Below, in pieces: positions 7,442-13,400 of a DNA stretch of 15,453 nucleotides. The stretch lies in NCBI GenBank assembly GCA_003140275.1, contig PLJQ01000240.1, forward strand, positions 1,732 through 17,184. The letters are read 5' to 3'. This DNA is from Limisphaerales bacterium. GTDB taxonomy: Bacteria > Verrucomicrobiota > Verrucomicrobiia > Limisphaerales > PALSA-1396. Made by a program: the position numbers and the translations under genes. Below the pieces are notes generated by a model. The model was not told the DNA's origin. It made no database searches and was given only the letters and a program-made list of their open reading frames with translations. Every line of letters starts with the position of its first letter. The first letter of the stretch is position 1.

Positions 7442-9349
7442 ATGAATCGAATCACACCCTATTGCCGGTGGCGGCTTGGGACTGGTTTCGTCTGCGGCGG
7501 GTTCGAGGCGCACCTTCGCCAACGCACAGTTGCGTTTTTCGCTTCGCTTCGCAGCGTCGTGACGGTGTTCCTGCTGCTTGCATCGATTCATCTACTCGCC
7601 GCCGAAGTTCCCAAGGTGGCTGAGCTGGACGGCCAGCCGGTCGGCGCGAACGTGGAACGAATGCTCCTGGCGCTCGACATTTTCGGACACCCCTTGGTGG
7701 GAGAAGCGCGAGACGGAATCGTTGAGGCGGCCCGAAAGCGGGATGTGAACGCGCTGCAAGAATTACTCGATCCGCACGTGCTGTTCGTCGTAAGCATCAA
7801 TCCCGAACTGCGCGTGAAGGTGGCGCGCGGTCCGGCGGCGGCGACGCTGCATCAGAGCGGGTTCACACCGGTGCTGGTCAAGGTCCTGAATGACGCGAAG
7901 GTGTCGCAGCCTTTGAACATCGAAAGCCCGCAGGCGGGCCCCGTTTATGCGGGAGCGGCGGAAGGCATCATCCAACGCCAGCAGCAAACCGAGTTGAACC
8001 GGAACGAAAACAAACGCAACGATCCCGGCCGGTTTCTGGAGGTCGAAATGTTCGCCTCGCCTCCGATGACGGAGCGCTTGAGCGGGTTGGGATTGGAATA
8101 CGCCGTCGCCTTGATTTACTCCGGCGAAGCCGGCCAGCGCGAGGCCACGATCGGGTTCAACGTTGGCCAGGGGATGCAAGACCTTGGATTTCGCGGCGAG
8201 ACGCCGGTGTTGTTCGAGGTGACGCCGGCGATTCCGGTGAAACTTTCCATTCGCGATTTCGACGGCCAGCCGACCATTGCCCGCCTGACGTTTCATGATT
8301 CGCAAGGCCGTGTTTATCCGCCGCAAGCGAAGCGGTTGGCACCGGACCTGTTTTTCCAGCCGCACATTTATCGCGGCGACGGTGATACGGTATTGCTGCC
8401 GCCAGGAAGATTTACACTCAGCTACACGCGCGGGCCGGAATACCTTGAGGCGGAAAAAGACATCGTGGTGCCATCGCAAGCTCCCGCCCGCATCGACCTC
8501 CAGCTTGAGCGGTGGATCGATCCGATGAAGCACGGTTTCGTATCCGGCGATCATCACATTCATGGCGCTGGTTGTTCGCATTATCAGATTCCCACCGAGG
8601 GTGTAACACCCGAAGACATGTTCCGACAGGTGAAGGGAGAGGCTTTGAACGTGGGTTGTGTGTTGACCTGGGGACCTTGCTTCGATTACCAGCGGCGTTT
8701 CTTTTCACCCGTCGCCGCGACGATCAGCGAACCCTTGACGGTGCTGAAATACGATCTGGAGATCAGCGGGTTTGGTTCAGCGGCCCTCGGTCACGTCTGC
8801 CTCTTGGACCTCAAGAACCAGACCTACCCCGGGTCGGACGGGACGAAACTCAGAGGATGGCCGACCTGGACCGTACCGGTTCTGCGCTGGACCAAGGAAC
8901 AGGGCGGCGTGACCGGCTATCCGCACTCGGATTTGTATGTTGATCCGCCAGCCTACGCCAAGCGGTACGTCGCGCGGCACGACAAAAACGCCGATGGATT
9001 TCTGGATCGCGGCGAGGCGGAAGCCGGCCTGCTGCCAGGCGCTTTCGACGAGATCGACGGCGACGGCGATCAAAAGTTGAACGCAGGCGAGTTGAGCCAA
9101 TGGGCCGAACGCGAGGCCAACAAGTTGCTGAACCTTGTGCTTCCCGCTTTGCAGGGGTCCGGTGCCATGGAGATTTTCGTCAGTACGGCCGAGGGAGTAT
9201 GTGATTTCATCAGCGCAATGAACACGGGCCGCGTCGGCGAATGGAACACGTGGTATCACCTTATGAACTGCGGTTTCCCGCTCAAGGTCAGCGGCGAGAC
9301 CGATTTTCCCTGCATGAGCAGCCGTCGGGTGGGGCAAGGACGGGTGTAA
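7442..9349 (+). CDS. CehA/McbA-type metallohydrolase with EF-hands, N-terminal part (ended by in-frame TAA)
   Basis: This 635-aa frame is the first part of a roughly 870-aa gene. A hydrophobic export segment lies at residues 38-53 (VVTVFLLLASIHLLAA) behind an unusually long N-terminal stretch; the true start may be later, for example GTG at 7559, and no Shine-Dalgarno is visible. Residues 60-360 form N-terminal helical and beta domains. The metallohydrolase part begins with SGDHHIHG (368-375), a PHP-like H-x-H metal site, and continues with TGYPHSDLY (491-499). Between them and the end are two canonical EF-hand loops, D514-E525 (DKNADGFLDRGE) and D539-E550 (DGDGDQKLNAGE). The family hydrolyses esters, carbamates or related bonds; the substrate here is unknown. 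The frame stops at TAA 9347-9349 in the middle of a conserved stretch (GQGRV-stop-VKL), and coding continues in the same frame afterwards, so the gene is probably inactivated. Confidence 0.85.
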   Translation: MNRITPYCRWRLGTGFVCGGFEAHLRQRTVAFFASLRSVVTVFLLLASIHLLAAEVPKVAELDGQPVGANVERMLLALDIFGHPLVGEARDGIVEAARKRDVNALQELLDPHVLFVVSINPELRVKVARGPAAATLHQSGFTPVLVKVLNDAKVSQPLNIESPQAGPVYAGAAEGIIQRQQQTELNRNENKRNDPGRFLEVEMFASPPMTERLSGLGLEYAVALIYSGEAGQREATIGFNVGQGMQDLGFRGETPVLFEVTPAIPVKLSIRDFDGQPTIARLTFHDSQGRVYPPQAKRLAPDLFFQPHIYRGDGDTVLLPPGRFTLSYTRGPEYLEAEKDIVVPSQAPARIDLQLERWIDPMKHGFVSGDHHIHGAGCSHYQIPTEGVTPEDMFRQVKGEALNVGCVLTWGPCFDYQRRFFSPVAATISEPLTVLKYDLEISGFGSAALGHVCLLDLKNQTYPGSDGTKLRGWPTWTVPVLRWTKEQGGVTGYPHSDLYVDPPAYAKRYVARHDKNADGFLDRGEAEAGLLPGAFDEIDGDGDQKLNAGELSQWAEREANKLLNLVLPALQGSGAMEIFVSTAEGVCDFISAMNTGRVGEWNTWYHLMNCGFPLKVSGETDFPCMSSRRVGQGRV

Positions 9350-9355
9350 GTCAAA

Positions 9356-10057
9356 TTGGCGGACGGCCCGATCCGCAAAGTGGATTTTCACCAGTGGTGC
9401 AGCGCGTTGGCCAAGGGACGATCCTATGTTTCGGACGGATACGCGCACGCGTTGGAGTTCACCGTCAATGGCGCATCGCCCGGTTTCAAGGACGTTCAGT
9501 TGTCGAAGCCGGGAACAGTCAAGGTGCGGGCGAAGGTCGCTTTCGCGCCTGAGACTCCGAAGGCGGTTGCGCATGGAACACTGGACGCCGCAGAGGGTCG
9601 CCGTTTTCAGGGGGATACGGTTTTGCTGCACGCGCCACGGACAAATGAAAAAATCCGGGGTGGCGAGCGGCTCGTGGAGGTGGTCAAGAATGGCCGATCG
9701 GTTGCCAGCGCGGTGGTCCCGGCGGACGGCGCTGTCCATGAACTGTCATTTGAAGTCGAAGTCGAACGAAGCAGTTGGGTTGCGCTGCGCCAATTTCCAC
9801 AGCTTCATACGAATCCGGTCAATGTGCTTGTTGGTAAAGAACCGGTTCGTGCCTCGCGTGAAAGCGCTTTGTGGTGCGCCGAATCGGTCGAGTTGCTCTG
9901 GGAAAATCGCAGCCAGCACATCGCCGAGGGAGAAAGGGTCGCAGCCCGTGCGGCTTATGATCGGGCGATAGCGTCGTTTCAAAAGCGGGCGCTGGAAGCG
10001 GTGGAGCAAACCGGGCAGTTGAACAAGCAGAGCGTGAACCGGAAGGAACCAAAGTGA
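9356..10057 (+). pseudogene. C-terminal part of the same metallohydrolase gene
   Basis: This is the continuation, in the same frame, of the 7442 gene after its single internal TAA. The only local start is a TTG at 9356 with no ribosome binding site, so independent translation is unlikely. It encodes about 233 residues: KGRSYVSDGYAHALEFTVNG (the end of the metallohydrolase domain), a beta-rich domain, and a helical tail with RESALWCAESVELLW and AARAAYDRAI. There is no further stop or frameshift, so decay must be recent, or the TAA is a sequencing error or is read through. Its stop overlaps the start of the next gene (GTGA). Annotating 7442-10057 as one disrupted gene is the most sensible reading. 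Confidence 0.8.
10043..10047 (+). promoter_or_regulatory. Ribosome binding site AAGGA for the coupled PHP gene
   Basis: AAGGA lies 6 nt before the GTG at 10054-10056. It supports a GTG start that overlaps the upstream stop as GTGA, the usual arrangement for translational coupling. It is one of the few clear Shine-Dalgarno sites in the window. Confidence 0.6.
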
Positions 10058-10296
10058 CAACTCATATTCGATCGATAATTGCCTTCGTTCTAATCCTGGC
10101 GGGTGCTCTCACTTCCGTTGGGCAAACTGATCATGTTTTCCATTTGCCGGGCCAAGGCCTGACAAATGGTTTGTTTGGATTGAAAGAAATGGATCTGCAT
10201 CTTCACTCCGGTATGGGGCGTCCGGTTGAGTCTGGCTCAAAACCTTGTGTTCGGTACGACGAGTTACACGAATCCATGGCTTTTCCCCCAAGTTGA
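10054..10296 (+). pseudogene. Truncated PHP-domain protein gene (5' remnant)
   Basis: The first 60 residues look like a real exported protein: GTG start, signal peptide (MTTHIRSIIAFVLILAGALT), then LKEMDLHLHSGMGRPVE, where D-x-H-x-H is the first metal-binding motif of a PHP/amidohydrolase-like domain. At about residue 61 homology ends, because the inverted-repeat element at 10236-10338 begins; the last 20 codons are read from that element and end at TGA 10294-10296. The rest of the gene is absent beyond the element. The gene was evidently coupled to the CehA-like gene (GTGA overlap), and both are now broken, so the pair has lost its function together. Confidence 0.7.
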
Positions 10297-10338
10297 ATGA
10301 GTGGGGACTCGTGTAGCTCGTCCCTCCAAGGTTTTGAG
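10236..10338. mobile_element. MITE-like inverted-repeat element, about 103 bp
   Basis: The ends are perfect 12-bp inverted repeats, CTCAAAACCTTG (10236-10247) and CAAGGTTTTGAG (10327-10338). A second inner pair, GACGAGTTACACGAATCC (10258-10275) and GGACTCGTGTAGCTCGTC (10305-10322), matches at 16 of 18 positions. The left inner spacer is longer than the right one. It encodes no protein and no clear target-site duplication is visible. It begins exactly where the PHP gene loses its homology. Small non-autonomous element mobilised in trans, or a palindromic dispersed repeat, are both possible. Confidence 0.65.
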
Positions 10339-10409
10339 AAGGTAGCAACACGACATCCGATCACCCCAACACTTCTTGCATAATTGCTATTCACCGGCTA
10401 TCAAATCCC

Positions 10410-11186
10410 ATGAGTGGATTTATGAAGACAATTGACCGACCAATCGCGACCGGGAAAGAAGACGGTTTCACTTTGATCGAACTGCTGGTGGTCATTGCGA
10501 TTATTGCCATTCTCGCGGGTCTGTTGTTGCCGGCGCTGGCCAAGGCCAAGGAGAAGGCGCGGGGCATAAATTGTCTGAGCAACCTTAAGCAATTGACTTT
10601 GGGTTACAGAATGTACGGGGACGATCAGAGTGATGCCATGGTGACGCTGTATTTGTTCAAAACTGCGCCTCCAGACGCATACTTTCCCGGCACGGTTACG
10701 TGGTGGGTGGATTTGCTCCGGCCCTACATTCAAACCACGAATGTCATCAAATGTCCCAGTGTGAAAAGCCAGTTCGGCATCGCGGGGAGTCATCCCGAGC
10801 TTACGTCGTGGGCTGATAACAAAACCAAGCTGGCCAGCGTGAAAAGACCGGTTGAATCCATTCCATTTGCCGACGCCGGTCTGATTGCCAATCCGGTTGA
10901 AAAAAACCCGGACAAATGGGTGGCAACACCCGGGGCGGAGTTCCTCTATATGCGCTCACCAAACAATCTGGGTTATTTCGACAGCGATCCTCAACGCGCG
11001 GTGAACCGGCACAATCAGAGGTGCAACACCGGCTACGTGGATGGCCATGCCCAAGCGATCAAAGTCAGTCTCATTGGTCTCCAATACTTTCCCGGAAAGA
11101 ACGCCGCAGGCCAAACCGCGACCGGCGTTGCGTGGCTGGGTGGCAACGAGAAATACGATCCGCGCTGGATGTGGGATCTTGAATGA
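10410..11186 (+). CDS. Prepilin-type N-terminal cleavage/methylation protein with H-X9-DG motif
   Basis: The 258-aa product has a class III signal peptide: a short basic leader, then G19|FTLIELLVVIAIIAILAGLL, with Glu at +5 (E24) and a hydrophobic helix to about residue 43. The mature globular part includes KAKEKARGINCLSNLKQL, CP at 115-116, and the C-terminal motif H201-x9-D211-G212 (HNQRCNTGYVDG). This is the pseudopilin group expanded in Planctomycetota and Verrucomicrobiota (DUF1559-like). It would be processed by a prepilin peptidase and sit in the inner membrane or a pseudopilus; individual roles are unknown. The start could be ATG 10410 or ATG 10422; neither has a Shine-Dalgarno. A candidate promoter TTGCAT (10376-10381), 17 nt, TATCAA (10399-10404) would place the transcript start almost at the ATG, suggesting a leaderless message or the later start. 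Confidence 0.92.
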   Translation: MSGFMKTIDRPIATGKEDGFTLIELLVVIAIIAILAGLLLPALAKAKEKARGINCLSNLKQLTLGYRMYGDDQSDAMVTLYLFKTAPPDAYFPGTVTWWVDLLRPYIQTTNVIKCPSVKSQFGIAGSHPELTSWADNKTKLASVKRPVESIPFADAGLIANPVEKNPDKWVATPGAEFLYMRSPNNLGYFDSDPQRAVNRHNQRCNTGYVDGHAQAIKVSLIGLQYFPGKNAAGQTATGVAWLGGNEKYDPRWMWDLE

Positions 11187-11244
11187 TCTCAGCTAAGACA
11201 AAATAGCTTTCGGCGCTTCCTCCAAGCCAAGAATCTAAACCTGC

Positions 11245-11895
11245 ATGATAAAAAAAACGATGGGTCCGGTGATTGCGATTCTGGCGATTGCCGGTGCCGC
11301 AGTGTGGATTTATCGCAGCCAGTCCGGCGCCTCACAGAAGTTTGACTTAAGCCCCTACCATGCCCTTGGTGCGGGCGCAGCGGAGGAAACCGCCAAACTG
11401 CTTGGGAATAAAGGCCAGGTGGTGGTCATGGCTCACGACACGACCGAATTCAAGAATCCCGCGGTGGACGGACAACTGAAGTCATTCCAGCAGACACTCA
11501 AGAAGAACAATGGAATGTCGATTGCCGCCACGTTGAGGTTCAAATTAACGCCGATGGAACGCATGGCAACCGGAGGCGCCGCGCCGCGCGATCTATTCCT
11601 TAACGCTCTGCAAAGTCATTCCAACCTCGGCGCCGTGGTCTTGTTCTGCGGCTTTCCGCCGTTGACGTTGTCAGATTACGACACTTTGAAACAAAGCGGC
11701 ACGAAGGTGGTTGTGGTTTCCGGCTATTTGCCGGCTTACCGAAGGCTTCTGGAGGCGCAGTTGATTCATCTCGCCATCGTGCCTCAATTCGATCGTTCTA
11801 CCACTCCCGCCAAAGAACCGAAGACGCTGCGAGAATGGTTTGAACAGGATTTTTTGGTGATCACGCCTGACAACACGGCGACTTTGCCGTATTGA
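11245..11895 (+). CDS. Membrane-anchored periplasmic hypothetical protein, 216 aa
   Basis: One N-terminal membrane segment (about residues 6-23, GPVIAILAIAGAAVWIY) is followed by an alpha/beta periplasmic part. The strand-like blocks GQVVVMAHD, LGAVVLFCGFPPL and TKVVVVSGYL, separated by helices, resemble one lobe of a Rossmann-like or periplasmic-binding-protein fold, but I cannot assign a family. No lipobox and no catalytic motif are seen. It follows the prepilin gene by 58 bp on the same strand, with no terminator between, so the two may be co-transcribed and the protein could serve the pseudopilin system. It converges on the DUF1501 gene with a 57-bp gap. Confidence 0.75.
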   Translation: MIKKTMGPVIAILAIAGAAVWIYRSQSGASQKFDLSPYHALGAGAAEETAKLLGNKGQVVVMAHDTTEFKNPAVDGQLKSFQQTLKKNNGMSIAATLRFKLTPMERMATGGAAPRDLFLNALQSHSNLGAVVLFCGFPPLTLSDYDTLKQSGTKVVVVSGYLPAYRRLLEAQLIHLAIVPQFDRSTTPAKEPKTLREWFEQDFLVITPDNTATLPY

Positions 11896-11952
11896 AATTT
11901 CACCAGACAGCGCCAGCAGTTTCGCCCGCCACTACAGACACTTCCTTTTTTG

Positions 11953-13398
11953 CTAAGCCAGCAGCGGTTTTACAACCTCGCCATGCACGTCGGTCAGGCG
12001 ATAATCGCGTCCCTGAAATCGGTAAGTCAACTTTGTGTGCTCCAGTCCAAATAAGTGCAGAATCGTGGCGTGTAAATCGTGAACGTGGACTTTGTCTTCG
12101 ATGGCGTAAAAACCAAATTCATCCGTTTTGCCGTACGTGATGCCCGGCTTGATGCCGCCGCCGGCCAGCCAGACGGTGTAGCCGTGCGGGTGATGGTCGC
12201 GACCGATATTTTCCGGTTTCAGGCTGCCCTGCATCATCGGCGTGCGGCCAAATTCACCGCCCCAGATGATCAGCGTCTCATCCAGCAGCCCGCGCTCTTT
12301 GAGATCCTTGATCAGCGCAACGGTCGGTTGATCTGTTTCGAGGCAGCGTTTTTTGAGGTCAAAGACCAGGTTGCCGTCCGGACCGCCGTGATGGTCCCAT
12401 CCCCGGTGATACAGTTGAACGAAGCGCACACCGCGTTCGACCAACCGGCGCGCGAGGAGGCAATTGTTCGCAAACGAGCCGCGGCCCGGCGTCGTGCCAT
12501 ACGCTTCGTGCATGGCCGGCGGCTCTTTGGAAATGTCCATCACATCCGGCACGCTCGTTTGCATCCGATAAGCCAGTTCGTAAGCGGAAATGCGGGTGGC
12601 GATTTCCGGATCGCGCAACACATCGTACCGCATCTGGTTCAGGTCGCGCACGGCGTCGAGGGATTGGCGGCGGCGTTCCGCGCCCATGCCGGGCGGATTC
12701 GATACAAATAACACGGGATCGCCTTGCGAACGAAGCTGCACGCCTTGGTGAATCGTGGGAAGGAATCCGCTGCCCCAGGCATTGTTCGTAAGCGGCTGGC
12801 CGCCGCCGGTGGTCAGCACCACGAACGCAGGCACATCCTTGTTCTCGCTGCCCAGCCCGTAACTGAACCAGGAACCCATGCTGGGCCGGCCGGAAAGTTG
12901 CGCGCCGGTGTTCATGAAGAGCGTGGCCGGATCGTGGTTGAACGCCTCGGAATAAAAACCCTGCACGAACGCGACCTCGTCCACGATGGTCGAAAGGTGC
13001 GGTAGCAGTTCGGAAAGCCATACGCCCGACTTGCCGTGTTGTTCGAATTTGTATTTCGTGCCGAGCACGGCGGCTTTTTTGCCGATCTGCGCCAGGCGGA
13101 TGTTCTTCAAAATCTCTTCCGGCATTTGCTGGCCGTCGCGCTTGATGAGTTCCGGCTTGTAATCGAACAGGTCGAGATGCGACGGCCCGCCGGATTGGAA
13201 AAGGTAGATAATGTTTTTGGCCCTGGGCTTGAAGTGCGGACCGGGCGGCGTTGAACCAACGGCGGTTGCGCCCGGCGCGGCGAAAAGATTTTCGTCCAGC
13301 AATGAAGCCAGGGCCAGCGCGCCCATGCCGGTGCCGCATTGCCGGAAAAATTTCCGGCGCGTGACAAGTTTTAAGTTTTCCAACCCGGACTCATTCAT
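11953..13398 (-). CDS. DUF1501 domain-containing protein (Tat-exported)
   Basis: The 481-aa product begins with a twin-arginine signal (T-RRKFFRQ at 13-20, then GMGALALASLL), so it is exported folded. The body matches DUF1501, a family related to the alkaline-phosphatase/sulfatase superfamily: LFQSGGPSHLDLFDYKP (66-82), HRGWDHHG (331-338), GGEFGRTP (380-387), GRDHHPHGY (399-407) and HVHDLHATILHLFGLEH (438-454). The histidines and aspartates in these blocks are likely metal ligands. Length and motif order are typical, and nothing is missing. It starts 2 nt after the stop of the DUF1553 gene (TAG-GT-ATG), which shows a coupled operon. The pair is widespread in Planctomycetota and Verrucomicrobiota; the biochemical role is not established, but these genes often accompany polysaccharide or sulfated-substrate use. 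Confidence 0.95.
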   Translation of the reverse strand: MNESGLENLKLVTRRKFFRQCGTGMGALALASLLDENLFAAPGATAVGSTPPGPHFKPRAKNIIYLFQSGGPSHLDLFDYKPELIKRDGQQMPEEILKNIRLAQIGKKAAVLGTKYKFEQHGKSGVWLSELLPHLSTIVDEVAFVQGFYSEAFNHDPATLFMNTGAQLSGRPSMGSWFSYGLGSENKDVPAFVVLTTGGGQPLTNNAWGSGFLPTIHQGVQLRSQGDPVLFVSNPPGMGAERRRQSLDAVRDLNQMRYDVLRDPEIATRISAYELAYRMQTSVPDVMDISKEPPAMHEAYGTTPGRGSFANNCLLARRLVERGVRFVQLYHRGWDHHGGPDGNLVFDLKKRCLETDQPTVALIKDLKERGLLDETLIIWGGEFGRTPMMQGSLKPENIGRDHHPHGYTVWLAGGGIKPGITYGKTDEFGFYAIEDKVHVHDLHATILHLFGLEHTKLTYRFQGRDYRLTDVHGEVVKPLLA

Positions 13399-13400
13399 AC

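Noticed and set aside
8777..9739. Minus-strand frame of 320 codons opposite the metallohydrolase
   Set aside because: It is antisense to a clearly recognisable family and crosses the internal TAA region. Long antisense frames are expected in GC-rich coding DNA, and the peptide is rich in Arg and Leu without motifs.
11896..11952. Bidirectional terminator between the converging 11245 and 11953 genes
   Set aside because: There is a T-run near 11947, but no stable hairpin next to it on either strand.
12359..13339. Second minus-strand frame of 326 codons inside the DUF1501 gene
   Set aside because: It is an offset frame of a well-supported gene, with Arg/Ala/Pro-rich composition and no motif.
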